From an uncultured Muribaculaceae bacterium (lineage in GTDB: Bacteria > Bacteroidota > Bacteroidia > Bacteroidales > Muribaculaceae): a DNA stretch of 51,446 bases. A program made the translations under genes and the position numbers. The stretch lies in the NCBI GenBank assembly GCA_910583795.1, contig CAJTZQ010000019.1, positions 537-51,982 of the forward strand, in the 5' to 3' direction. Shown piece after piece: positions 34,741 to 43,964 of this stretch (the first letter of the stretch is position 1; the number at the start of each line of letters is the position of its first letter). A model generated the notes under the pieces. That model saw nothing but the letters and a program-made list of their open reading frames with translations, had not been told where the DNA came from and made no database searches.

Positions 34741-37122
34741 TCAGTTGCCAAAATATATTCTCACTTTCCCATAGAAAGCCCTGCCCGGCTTTTGAAGAGA
34801 GAAATTGTCGTAGAGCCTGGCGTCTGTGAAGTTTCGACATTCAAACGAAAGGTTGTATCTGCCGTTCCGGATGCTGTAGGATATGGTGAGGTTATGCGCA
34901 AATTGATCGGGCACTACATAGTCACCTTTATTGGAACCTATATTTGCTGAATAATAAGTGAAGCTATGTGTGTATTGATTGTCATAGGTGAGAGTCAACA
35001 CATTCCCTTTGCCACCGAGTCCGTGCCAATAGAAATTGAAATCGGAATCAGCAAAGGTGTAAGGCATGTTCGGGATCCTTTGGCGATAAGTGAGACTTTC
35101 GGCAGTTGTCCCTTGGCTTGTACGCATATTGTCACGCACATTCATGTGGGTGAAATTGCCACCTATGCTTAACCATTTCGAAAAACTATAGCGCGCGGAT
35201 ATTGAATAGCCTTTCGTATCCACTTTCCCAAAATTTACATAAGTGGCAGCCGACAGACCTCCGCTTAAGGCGAGGATGTTTCTTTGAATATAATCCCGTG
35301 TGTCTCTATAGATAAACCCTCCTTCCACATACACATTGTGTAACCCGAATGTAGCGTTGTAACTAAGGTTTGTGTTGATGTTGTGGCTTGATTCAGGTTT
35401 TAGGCTTATATCTCCCATTTCGAGATCTTCGTCGCCAAACATCTCTTCAATTGAAGGAAGCCGCACAGCCTTTTCGTAAGAAGCCTTAAGCTGGAATCCT
35501 AAAGGAAGGAAACATGTTGCCGCCGCGCCATAACCCAGAGCGTTTACGGTGCGCGAGGTCAACGTATAGGCGTCTTGTGCGGAAGATGTGGCTATCGGTC
35601 CTGAGACATATTGATAATAATACTTTCCAAACACAGAGATATTTAATCGTGAATTAGGGATGAATCTCCATGACGCACCGAGAATATTTTTTGTGGTCAC
35701 TTTGTTGAATTCGTCATGAGTTGGCGGATTGGTGAGAAGGTTTTCGTTGGAACGGTTGAAAGAATTAAACACATCATTGATTATAAATGTGTTTTTTTCT
35801 CCAAGCCGGTAGTTGGCAGTCAACGATGCTGTCCAATTGTGGTTGTTGGCTTTAGAATTTTGGTAAGACTGTTCTCCAAGAGAATTGTTGGGAACTGTCT
35901 CGCCTCTCCAATTATATTTACGATAAGCGGTGTCGACATTGATTGTTATATCGTGATTGTAATTGGCATTGAAAGCCACATTAAGCCCTCTTGTGAAGAG
36001 GTTGCGTTTGCTGTATTCAATTGATGGCATTAGGGAGTGCCCATGATGGTGTTTATGTCCGTAGACTATCTCCTGACGCACGCCTGTCTGCACTTCTTTA
36101 TACATGTGGGAATAATTCAATCCGATGAGCAATCTGTCTGCCCAAGGTTTGTCTACAAAGCCGGCTTTTGCCACGATCGCTTCATTGTGGTATGTGTCGT
36201 TGAAACGTTGCACATGTTCTTTCTTTCTGCGGTTGATGGCGTCCGTTTCAAAGTCTTCTACCGGTGTGTCTACCCAATAATTATTGTCAGAATAATTCTG
36301 GAATGCGTTGATCTCGTATTTGAAGCCGTTTGCAAAGGTCTGACCGAAATTCACGTATGACTTATGGGTGTTGAATGAGCCATAAGAGTATGACGCGTCG
36401 ATAAACCATTTACGACGGCGTTTCGAAGTGACAATGTTGATCACGCCTCCTATGGCGTCGGCGCCGAATCCCACTGGAACGACACCTCGGTAAACCTCGA
36501 TTCGGTCAGCGAAATTCACGGGGATGTTGTTTAACCCGAACGAACTTCCTACTCCATCCTGAGGCACACCGTCAATGAAGACCTTGACGTGCTTGCCACT
36601 GAATCCGTCCATTGTAACCGCCATGTCGGAACCGACACCTCCACTTTCCCTGATCTTCATTCCGGGAGCCTTGTCAAGCGCCTCGCTCAATGTCTTGGTG
36701 GTGTTGACCAGTTCCTTGGTGTTGACAGCAGTGGCATTAAATGCGGAACTTCTAAGTTTGCTAAGCTGATTCCCGACAACAATCACTTCTGCCAATTGTG
36801 CCGCAGGTTTCAGTTTTACATTAAGCCGTACCCGCTCTTTGGATTTGATTTTGACCATAGTCTCCGCTTTTTCAAAACCTACGGAAGATATGACAAGGGT
36901 ATATTCCCCTGCCGGGGCATTGATGTGATACATCCCTTTGTCATTTGTCGTTGAAGAATATTTGGTACCCTTTAGATAGACTGTGGCATAGTCCACTATA
37001 TCCCCGTCCGCCGATAAGACTTTTCCGGAAATCATCCCGGAATTATCTTCGGCTTTTACATGGATAGGAAATAAGAATAGGGTTATGATTAGTAAAATAG
37101 TATATGATGTTGATTTTTGCAT
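34741..37122 (-). CDS. xusA: TonB-dependent siderophore receptor (XusA-like)
   Basis: About 793 residues from the chosen start. A longer upstream frame exists (to 37281), but the ATG at 37122 gives a normal signal peptide (MQKSTSYTILLIITLFLFP, to about VKAED). It is followed by a carboxypeptidase-like domain (GMISGKVLSADGD to SSVGFEKAE), a plug (LSEALDKAPGMKIRESGG, VKVFIDGVPQDGVG, VYRGVVPVGFGADAIGG) and a 22-strand-type barrel ending in FYGKVRIYFGN. A His-rich loop (YGHKHHHGHS) faces outward. The signal peptide coding sequence overlaps the end of the TolC-family gene by 80 bases in another frame. Role: energised uptake of ferric siderophore. Confidence 0.88.
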   Translation of the reverse strand: MQKSTSYTILLIITLFLFPIHVKAEDNSGMISGKVLSADGDIVDYATVYLKGTKYSSTTNDKGMYHINAPAGEYTLVISSVGFEKAETMVKIKSKERVRLNVKLKPAAQLAEVIVVGNQLSKLRSSAFNATAVNTKELVNTTKTLSEALDKAPGMKIRESGGVGSDMAVTMDGFSGKHVKVFIDGVPQDGVGSSFGLNNIPVNFADRIEVYRGVVPVGFGADAIGGVINIVTSKRRRKWFIDASYSYGSFNTHKSYVNFGQTFANGFKYEINAFQNYSDNNYWVDTPVEDFETDAINRRKKEHVQRFNDTYHNEAIVAKAGFVDKPWADRLLIGLNYSHMYKEVQTGVRQEIVYGHKHHHGHSLMPSIEYSKRNLFTRGLNVAFNANYNHDITINVDTAYRKYNWRGETVPNNSLGEQSYQNSKANNHNWTASLTANYRLGEKNTFIINDVFNSFNRSNENLLTNPPTHDEFNKVTTKNILGASWRFIPNSRLNISVFGKYYYQYVSGPIATSSAQDAYTLTSRTVNALGYGAAATCFLPLGFQLKASYEKAVRLPSIEEMFGDEDLEMGDISLKPESSHNINTNLSYNATFGLHNVYVEGGFIYRDTRDYIQRNILALSGGLSAATYVNFGKVDTKGYSISARYSFSKWLSIGGNFTHMNVRDNMRTSQGTTAESLTYRQRIPNMPYTFADSDFNFYWHGLGGKGNVLTLTYDNQYTHSFTYYSANIGSNKGDYVVPDQFAHNLTISYSIRNGRYNLSFECRNFTDARLYDNFSLQKPGRAFYGKVRIYFGN

Positions 37123-38380
37123 TGACCAGTTGTTGCTCGGCATCAAGTTTAGAATTTGCCGCATCCAGCATGTCGGTGATGAGAGCCATATCAGCAGAAT
37201 ACCTTGTAGATATTGTCTGATAATTTTTTTCAGCGAGTTCGACACTCTTGTCTTGTGTCTTGAGTTCCTCGTATGCTTCAAGATAGCGGATATAATCTGC
37301 TCTCACATCAAGGCTGACATTTTCCCTCGTGGCATCAAGATTTTCCATAGCTGTCTTGGTCGCGGCACGGCTTTTTGCAAGAGATTTATTGCTCTTGTAA
37401 AGGGAAGATATATTGTAGCTGATCCCAAGACCTACATACCAATAACTAAGATTGCGGTCGATAGGGGGGACCTCCACAAGTATTGGTCCGTCGATTGTCC
37501 AGGCTGCCTGCAATCCTATTTTGGGGAGCCGGTCGCTTTTTACAAGTTCTTCAGCTTTTCGGTTTATGTTGACTCCTGACTGGGCGAGTTTTAGTGACGG
37601 TGCGTTTTCTAATGCTTGTGTTTGCCACCACTCTTCTCCGGAAACGGGAATGGAACGGGTAAGTATGGTGGTGTCTGGAATGATAGTGGTGGTTTCAGGC
37701 AATCCTGCTGTCACAACCAGATTGTGGTTGAGAATGTCAAGAGTATTGTCGATTTTCACTAATTGAAGGTCGAGGTTGGATACGAGAAGTTCGTAGCGTG
37801 TGATATCGTTTTGGAGTGCTGTCCCTTGCTCGTAACGGGCTTTCATCTCGGCGAGCACTTTTTCAGCTTGAGCGATATTGTTCTCAACCACGCGTTTCAG
37901 ATTGTGAAATTTGTAGATGTCAAGATAAAATCCGGTAAGTTGGAAGCGGATGTTGTCTCGATTTAATTCAGTGGCGTAACGAGCAGCTGTTGACTTTAAT
38001 TCTGCGAGTTGAATGCTGCTTGAAATCGCTCCTCCGGTATAGATGGGTTGGGTAACGTTTATGCCTAATCCATTCCCAAGATGAGGAATAGGCGCCTTTT
38101 GGTAATCGGAAAAATTCCGCTTGGTAATAAAACCGTCTCCGATGTAGCTGAGCGAAAGTTTTGCTTCGATGTCAGGAAGCCGTCCACTCTTTGCTACAGT
38201 TATTTCTCTTTTTGCCTCTTCTTCGGCAGAGAAAGATGGACGTAATTGCACACTGTTGGTTTCTGCAATCCTGAATAAGTCCTCAATCGTCATGACCTGT
38301 GAGGACTTGTCGGACGCATGCACAGTTCCACTCAATAGGGTGGCTGCAAACAACCCTATGAGCAACTTGTGGTTGTTCAT
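37043..38380 (-). CDS. TolC-family outer-membrane factor
   Basis: A 445-residue protein with a signal peptide (about 1-22, ending VHAS). Two TolC-like halves of long helices follow, for example LKRVVENNIAQAEKVLAEMK and RYEQGTALQNDITRYELLVS. The second half contains YETISTRYSADMALITDM-like sequence (as YQTISTRYSADMALITDMLD) and DAEQQLVNAKINIIYYF. The last 27 codons overlap the TonB receptor start and read as an unusual tail (TNHNPILISYPCKSRR). TolC proteins form the exit duct of tripartite pumps, but no pump or adaptor gene is nearby. Its co-transcription with siderophore uptake suggests export or recycling of a ligand, as inference. Confidence 0.87.
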   Translation of the reverse strand: MNNHKLLIGLFAATLLSGTVHASDKSSQVMTIEDLFRIAETNSVQLRPSFSAEEEAKREITVAKSGRLPDIEAKLSLSYIGDGFITKRNFSDYQKAPIPHLGNGLGINVTQPIYTGGAISSSIQLAELKSTAARYATELNRDNIRFQLTGFYLDIYKFHNLKRVVENNIAQAEKVLAEMKARYEQGTALQNDITRYELLVSNLDLQLVKIDNTLDILNHNLVVTAGLPETTTIIPDTTILTRSIPVSGEEWWQTQALENAPSLKLAQSGVNINRKAEELVKSDRLPKIGLQAAWTIDGPILVEVPPIDRNLSYWYVGLGISYNISSLYKSNKSLAKSRAATKTAMENLDATRENVSLDVRADYIRYLEAYEELKTQDKSVELAEKNYQTISTRYSADMALITDMLDAANSKLDAEQQLVNAKINIIYYFTNHNPILISYPCKSRR

Positions 38381-38503
38381 AAAAATAGTAAATAAAATGG
38401 GAAATAGTATTTATAACATTAAAGACCGTTAGCCCTCGGCGGGTGATTAATCAACGGTCAGCATTAACTGATAACTGGAGCTGTGCTTTTCCAATTTTCC
38501 AAA

Positions 38504-38526
38504 AATCCCCAGTTGAATACAACTGG
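38504..38526 (-). promoter_or_regulatory. Possible attenuator hairpin in the operon leader
   Basis: CCAGTTG (minus strand, 38526-38520) pairs perfectly with CAACTGG (38515-38509) around 4 bases and is followed by GGATTTTT. The hairpin plus short T-run inside a 5' leader suggests attenuation; the trigger is unknown. Confidence 0.4.
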
Positions 38527-38592
38527 CATTGAGATAGATACGAAAGATAAGATATAGTTCATTTACATCGCGACTCTTTGTGAACCGCAATG

Positions 38593-38624
38593 CAAAGTTA
38601 CAAAAAATTTCAAAACAGACGAAA
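38593..38624 (-). promoter_or_regulatory. Promoter of the TolC-Xus operon
   Basis: Minus-strand TTTC (38624-38621), 20 bases, TAACTTTG (38600-38593). The -33 differs by one base from TTTG. Confidence 0.55.
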
Positions 38625-38700
38625 TTAAAGATCTGGTTGGTGGCAATTGGAGGAAGAATTGAATTTGAGATAAACAGCTTTTTCTCAATTATACACCGGG

Positions 38701-40261
38701 TTATTCCTCAATGATCCATTCTGAGATAGTTCTGGTCTTTGTGGAGAAATTAACACCGATTTTTATTATCTTACGCCCGTCTGTTGAAAATGGTAGTGCA
38801 TAATCTTTTCTGTTTATCTGATCAAGTGCCTCCTGAGCTGATTTGTCAAGTTTCAGTTCAATTATATAATAAAACTTTTCAGTCTTGATAAAAAGATCTA
38901 TTCTGCCGTTTGATGTGCGATATTCAGTCTGCACTTCAAGACCAAGTAGTTTCATGAGAATCAACAGGGCATTATGTAGATTCTGCTCTCGTTCCATATT
39001 CATGTCATAAGATACAGAAGAAAACATGCTTTTTATTCCTTCCATGAATGTATTAGCATCTCCATCATTCAGGTTATCAATGAGATGGAATACTAAAACC
39101 ATCGAATCATCGTTTGAAATGGTTGCGTAGAATGGTAGAATGTATGACAAGAAGCCTTCCTTCTTCCACCTCAATATTTGGAATACCGAGTGTATAGATG
39201 TCACGTCGGTTGTCATAGTTTTTGATTGTCAGGTATCCTGTCTGGTATAGAAGTGAGATGGGATTGGAATTGTTAAGGTCAAGTCCCATCAAGGCATCAA
39301 GACGACATTTTACCGATATTATATGTTCGAGATTAACATTAAATTTACGAAGTTGCTGAATTAGAATAGTCGGTTGTCCCGAATATGTCCAATAGCTACG
39401 GAATTCTTCTTTATTCATCACATTGACAATAGAGTACGGATTGTACATATTTTGTCCGTGTGCGGAAAAGCGGTATCCGTCATATCTCTTTTTCAGTTCC
39501 AGTTTTATATCAGATTCGGAAATTTGAAACTTGTCGGATAAAAGGGTGATTCCGGTTTTAAAATTATCATACAGTTCTTGTTCTGTAATGCCGCAGACAG
39601 CGCTGAAACTATCATCGAAAGATATGTCATCGATGTTATTAAGTCCCGAGAAGACAGAAAGATGGCCGAAACGGCTTACCCCGGTAAGAAAAACCAAACG
39701 GAGATACTCAGCACTGCTTTTGAAATTTGAGTAAAAGGCGGCAAGAGTCTTACGGTAGCTTTCAAAAAGTTCCGGGTTATCAAGAGTGTTGACTAAGGGT
39801 TTGTCGTATTCGTCTACAAGGATTACAATTTTCATCCCAGTTTTCTCATAAATACGGCGGATGTCATATTCGAGTCTTATACTCGGGTCATCGTTCTTTT
39901 TTTCAATTCCGTATTCCTCTTCCCATAAAGAAAGGGTCGAGTTTAGACGGTTTTCAAGATGCCATGGTTCAGAATACTCGCCGACATTCAGATCAAGATA
40001 CAGTACAGGATAAGTCTTCCATTCCCAATCTATCGATTCGGCATAAAGATCTTTAAAAAGATCCTTTTTCGCAAGGAAAAAGCATTTTAGTGTCGATAGG
40101 AAGAGACTTTTCCCGAAACGGCGGGGGCGTCCGAGGAAATAGTATTGACCTTTCCTTATTATTTTTTCTATGAAGGAAGTTTTGTCTACATATTGGAAGC
40201 CACCTTCCCTCATAACCTCAAACGATTGCTCGCCGACACCGTATCTAACTTCTTTTTCCAT
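38701..40261 (-). pseudogene. AAA-ATPase/PD-(D/E)XK nuclease-like gene, frameshifted
   Basis: Two frames make one protein of the Bacteroidetes AAA-ATPase-like/PDDEXK_9 family. The first (from Met at 40261 to about 39160) has YGVGEQSFEVMREGGFQYVD, GRPRRFGKSLFLSTLKCFF (P-loop variant) and VILVDEYDKPL (Walker B). The second (to 38701) has the nuclease-like core RIDLFIKTEKFYYIIELKL. An extra CCTT copy at 39155-39162 shifts the frame. Removing four bases restores VEEGFLSYILPF. A -7 element TATTTTTG (40288-40281) lies inside the longer frame, supporting the start at 40261 rather than 40291. The role of this abundant family is unknown. Confidence 0.82.
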
Positions 40262-40280
40262 ATAAAAATACTTTCTCTTG

Positions 40281-40312
40281 CAAAAATACAATAATTTTGA
40301 TGAGATTGCAAT
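40281..40312 (-). promoter_or_regulatory. Promoter of the AAA/nuclease-like gene
   Basis: Minus-strand ATTG (40312-40309), 20 bases, TATTTTTG (40288-40281), leaving a leader of roughly 15 bases before the ATG at 40261. Confidence 0.5.
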
Positions 40313-40483
40313 GAAAATCTGTGATAAAAACTCATAGATTTTAAGGTGTATTTATTCAATTAGAGTCATTTTTCAATGATTTGTGATTGTCTTAGCCATA
40401 ATTTGGACAGAATGTTGCGTATTGTTTGGAAAAGTGTTAAATTTGAATTGTATTATTCAATTTTATTTGGCAATATGTATTTT

Positions 40484-41845
40484 ATGAAGAATTTTATCAG
40501 ATTATCCGGATTCGTGGCTTTTATGGCTGTCATGTTTTGCGCCGAAGCGTTTGCATTAAACGGTGGCTGGCGTGGTGAACTTGCGTTAGGGGAAATGAAA
40601 ATACCTTTGGTTTTCAACTTTGTTGAAAATGGGGCCGGGGAGACATCTTGCACTATGGATTCCCCCTCGCAGGGTGCTAACGGAATCTCCGTGACCGTCG
40701 TGTTATGTACGTCTGATTCAATATCTCTTGAATGCAGTTCTATAGGTGCCAGATTTAATGGGAATATATCGAATGAGACGATTGTGGGTAAATTCATGCA
40801 GCATGGATTCATATTTCCTATGACTTTAAAACCGGATGCCCCTTTACAGGAACGCCGGCCTCAGACTCCACAGCCTCCATATCCCTACATAGTGAAAGAC
40901 ACGGTTTTTATGGCTCCTGATGGTGTCGCTCTAAGTGGAACTATATCCATGCCGGTATTGGAGAAAAATCAAACAGTTCCGGCTGTCGTGATGGTTACAG
41001 GAAGTGGTCCGCAAAACCGTGATGAGGAGATGCTTGACCACAAGCCTTTTGCTGTAATTGCCGACTATCTTGCGCGAAACGGTGTGGCATCGTTGAGATA
41101 TGATGACCGTGGCACAGGCAAATCTAAAGGAGATTTCGTGAAAAGCACCACTTACACTTTTAAAGATGATGCCAAAAGCGGTATAGAGTTTATGCGTATG
41201 GTCCCGGGAATAGGGAAGACCGGTGTGTTAGGGCATTCGGAGGGTGGTACGATAGCTTTTATGTTGGGTGCTGAGAATGTGCCTGATTTTATTATATCGT
41301 TGGCGGGATTAGCTGTTCCCGGAAAAGACGGGCTTGTGGCACAGAATGCCCGTTCTCTTGATAAATCCGGAATCACAGGTAAAGATAAGGAAAACAGTCT
41401 TGCGCTAATAAGCTGTCTTTTTGATGAGATGGCGGCGCAGGGCAAAGCCGGAATATCCACTCCGATAGATCCTGATTCACTTGCCAAAGCACATGGCATA
41501 GAGGTGCCGCAGGAAGTTCTCTCAACTTTGAAATCCACGCAAAAAATTCGTACTCCCTGGTTTGACATACTGCTTGGAATTGATCCGGAAGAGGACATAG
41601 AGAGTATAAAATGTCCTTTGCTTGCTATCAACGGAGACAAAGACACTCAGGTTGAGGCGGAACCGAATCTGGCAGTTATAAAGAAAAATTGTCCGAAAGC
41701 GGAAATCAGAAGGATGCCGTCGTTAAACCACTTGATACAACATGCACAGACAGGCGATATGGCGGAATATAATGAAATCCGTGAAACCATATCGCCTGAA
41801 GTGCTGGAAATAATCCTTGAGTTTATCAAAAATCAAATTAAATGA
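40484..41845 (+). CDS. Secreted alpha/beta hydrolase
   Basis: About 453 residues from the ATG at 40484. The frame opens earlier (40376), but this start gives a signal peptide (MKNFIRLSGFVAFMAVMFCA, cut near AFA). A small beta domain (about 25-120) is followed by an alpha/beta-hydrolase domain. Motifs are MVTGSGPQNRDE (oxyanion region), GHSEGG (nucleophile elbow Ser), and a late Asp and His in GDKDTQ and LNHLIQHA. Family members are esterases or peptidases of unknown substrate, often annotated as dienelactone-hydrolase-like. Probably periplasmic. Confidence 0.87.
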   Translation: MKNFIRLSGFVAFMAVMFCAEAFALNGGWRGELALGEMKIPLVFNFVENGAGETSCTMDSPSQGANGISVTVVLCTSDSISLECSSIGARFNGNISNETIVGKFMQHGFIFPMTLKPDAPLQERRPQTPQPPYPYIVKDTVFMAPDGVALSGTISMPVLEKNQTVPAVVMVTGSGPQNRDEEMLDHKPFAVIADYLARNGVASLRYDDRGTGKSKGDFVKSTTYTFKDDAKSGIEFMRMVPGIGKTGVLGHSEGGTIAFMLGAENVPDFIISLAGLAVPGKDGLVAQNARSLDKSGITGKDKENSLALISCLFDEMAAQGKAGISTPIDPDSLAKAHGIEVPQEVLSTLKSTQKIRTPWFDILLGIDPEEDIESIKCPLLAINGDKDTQVEAEPNLAVIKKNCPKAEIRRMPSLNHLIQHAQTGDMAEYNEIRETISPEVLEIILEFIKNQIK

Positions 41846-41886
41846 TGGAATCAGTATTCCTATCCAAAATTATTTTATGAAATTGT

Positions 41887-42025
41887 TTCGACTTTTTTCT
41901 TTTTCAAGATTTCGTCAGATTTTCGAGGCGATTTTGAAACTTGAAGAGGGAGTTTAGCGGGCTAAACGATTGATGAAAGGTTCAAAAGCGACCGAAAAGA
42001 TGACGGAAGATTGGAAAAGAGGTCA
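41887..42025. repeat. Long imperfect palindromic element, copy B
   Basis: About 140 bases folding on itself. TTCGTCAGATTTTCG and GGCGATTTTGAAACTT pair with the complement of AGGTTCAAAAGCGACCGAAA and AGATGACGGAA, around a central GTTTAGC GGG? hairpin (GTTTAGC / GCTAAAC, 41952-41967). The core (GGAGTTTAGCGGGCTAAACG, then TTGATGAAAGG) matches the layout of copy A (GGAGTTATGGGGTTCCATAA, then CTGAATGAAGG). No coding frame. It lies between the hydrolase and the S41 protease. Confidence 0.65.
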
Positions 42026-42113
42026 TTTAAAGGTAAAATCCAATATGAAAATCAATCTCCGTAAAAAAGTGGAAACAACTTCTATAGAGCCAATTGAAAA
42101 GTAAAAGTGATAT

Positions 42114-43355
42114 ATGAAAAAATTTGCTTTATTGGGAATCTGTATTTTGGCATTGAACACCTTCGGTTTTGGACAACCGGTTGAAACAAAATTGAATGCT
42201 TCAGAAAAGGCTTATATTTTATCTCGTTTTTGTACAGAGGTGAAATATAATTTTGCTTTTTACGATAAACTGGAATTCAATTGGGACAGTTTATGTGTCG
42301 CATCAGTTCCGGCTTTGGTCGATACTCCATCGGATGAAGATTTCATAAAGGGCATGGAGGCTTTGTGCGCATGGCTTCAAGATGGACATACCTATGTTTT
42401 CTCATTAAACAATCCTAAAAATCCAGAAGATTGGATTCGTCCGTTTCCGATGAAGACAAAACGAATTGGAGATAGAGTGTTTGTGGTTGACGTGTATAGT
42501 TCGGTTTTGCAAAAGTCTGGGGTCATTCCGGGGTGTGAAATATTAGAAATAGATGGTGAAAATGTGTTGGAATATGCCGGGAAGCATATTCAACCTTATC
42601 TGGCATCTTCCACTCCACAATGGTCGAAATATAGACCTTTAGCAGAATTTGAGTTGACTAAAGATAAAACTTCCAAAGCCAGTAAAATCTTATTCAGAAA
42701 TAAAAAGGGAAAAGAATTTACAATTGAACACGATCGTAAATTTCCATGGGATTTAGAAAAAAGCAACTCTACGACAGATTTAAAAATTCTAAAGGGGAAC
42801 ATAGGTTTGTTGACAGTCAGCAGTTTTCAGGATTCAGATTTTGACCGTTCTTATTTTGATCAATTGTATAATAAAATATTGGATACAGAGGGCTTGATTA
42901 TAGATATTCGAGATAACGGAGGCGGCAATTCTTCACATGCGGATTATCTGATAAGCCATTTTTGCAATAATCCAGTTCCTCAAGGAGTCTGGAGTTCTCC
43001 GATGTATATAGCGGCTCATGCTTCTTGGAATTATGCACGTGAATTTTATAAGCAGACACCTGAGCCCATATCGCCTGTAAGAGAAAAAGATATTTATCAA
43101 AAGCCGGTTGTATTATTAGTAAACGCTACAACTTTTTCTTCTGCCGAAAACTTTTGTGTGTCATTTAGAGGAGTTAAAAGGGGGAAGATCGTCGGAACTC
43201 CTACAGGCGGAAGCACAGGGAATCCGATTTTTATTGATTTGGGAGGTGGGATAGGTTGTTGTATTTGCACCAAACATGAGTTGGATGCTGAAGGGAATGA
43301 GTTTGTAGGATCCGGAATACAACCGGATATTGTAGTGGAAGAGGATGTCGGTTAA
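42114..43355 (+). CDS. S41-family (C-terminal processing/tricorn-like) peptidase
   Basis: A 413-residue secreted protein (signal about 1-20, ending FGQP). A PDZ-like segment at about 125-175 has RVFVVDVYSSVLQKSGVIPG and CEILEIDGENVLEYAGK. The catalytic S41 domain has GLIIDIRDNGGGNSSHADYL, the serine in ATTFSSAENF and the strand VVLLVNATT. S41 proteases cut unstructured C-termini. Probably periplasmic. No partner gene is tightly linked; the next gene starts 52 bases later. Confidence 0.9.
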   Translation: MKKFALLGICILALNTFGFGQPVETKLNASEKAYILSRFCTEVKYNFAFYDKLEFNWDSLCVASVPALVDTPSDEDFIKGMEALCAWLQDGHTYVFSLNNPKNPEDWIRPFPMKTKRIGDRVFVVDVYSSVLQKSGVIPGCEILEIDGENVLEYAGKHIQPYLASSTPQWSKYRPLAEFELTKDKTSKASKILFRNKKGKEFTIEHDRKFPWDLEKSNSTTDLKILKGNIGLLTVSSFQDSDFDRSYFDQLYNKILDTEGLIIDIRDNGGGNSSHADYLISHFCNNPVPQGVWSSPMYIAAHASWNYAREFYKQTPEPISPVREKDIYQKPVVLLVNATTFSSAENFCVSFRGVKRGKIVGTPTGGSTGNPIFIDLGGGIGCCICTKHELDAEGNEFVGSGIQPDIVVEEDVG

Positions 43356-43407
43356 TTCATCAAAAATAAGGATAACGTGATAGATAAGGCACTTGAATTT
43401 ATTGTAA

Positions 43408-43923
43408 ATGAATTATAAATTGTTGATCAGACAGGAGCGGGAATGTGATTTCGGTGAAATCCGTTCAGTTGTAAAGACAGCGTTTGCCGGTGCAGAGCAT
43501 ACCGATGGAGACGAGCACAATCTGGTTGATAGATTGCGGGGTACAGAGGAATATATCCCAGAACTTTCGCTTGTTGCCGAAGTCAATTGCAGAATTGTGG
43601 GATATGCAATGTTCTCACAAATATATATCGGGATTAGCAAAGCAATTGCACTGGCTCCATTGGCTGTGCTTCCCGGTTTTCGGAACCACGGAATCGGTCT
43701 GGCTCTCATAGAGGCGGGACATCGAAAAGCGAAAGAGGGAGACTATTATTGTTCAGTAGTACTCGGCTCACCTGAATATTATTCCAAAAGCGGTTATCTT
43801 CCGGCATCACACTTTGAGATTGTAGCACCGTTTGAAATACCGCAACAGTTCTATATGGTCTTTCCGTTTAAACCCGAATTACCGCAAGGAACCGTCAGAT
43901 ATTCACGGGCATTTGGAGTGTAG
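43408..43923 (+). CDS. GNAT-family N-acetyltransferase
   Basis: A 171-residue cytosolic acetyltransferase. The acetyl-CoA motif is LAPLAVLPGFRNHGIGLALI (V/I-x-x-x-x-RxxGxG/A type) with a preceding beta strand. The ending matches YhbS-like members (YCSVVLGSPEYYSKSGYLPA and GTVRYSRAF). YhbS-type acceptors are poorly known. It lies 41 bases before the first RhuM-like gene. Confidence 0.9.
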   Translation: MNYKLLIRQERECDFGEIRSVVKTAFAGAEHTDGDEHNLVDRLRGTEEYIPELSLVAEVNCRIVGYAMFSQIYIGISKAIALAPLAVLPGFRNHGIGLALIEAGHRKAKEGDYYCSVVLGSPEYYSKSGYLPASHFEIVAPFEIPQQFYMVFPFKPELPQGTVRYSRAFGV

Positions 43924-43964
43924 ATTTGAAATATAAATCGCAAAATATTTATTAAATTTGTATA

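Larger units (their letters stand above)
38381..38700. other. Leader and promoter region of the TolC-Xus operon
   Basis: 320 bases with no gene. The leader of about 210 bases contains a hairpin with GACCGTT/AACGGTC arms (38424-38430, 38453-38459) and a terminator-like hairpin at 38509-38526. The -7 element is at 38593-38600. A small inverted repeat TTGAGA/TCTCAA (about 38654-38686) may end the adjacent AAA/nuclease transcript. Confidence 0.5.

Noticed and set aside
37123..37281. Upstream extension of the TonB receptor
   Set aside because: The extra 53 residues have no signal-peptide character and lie in the TolC gene, while the ATG at 37122 gives a normal signal peptide directly.
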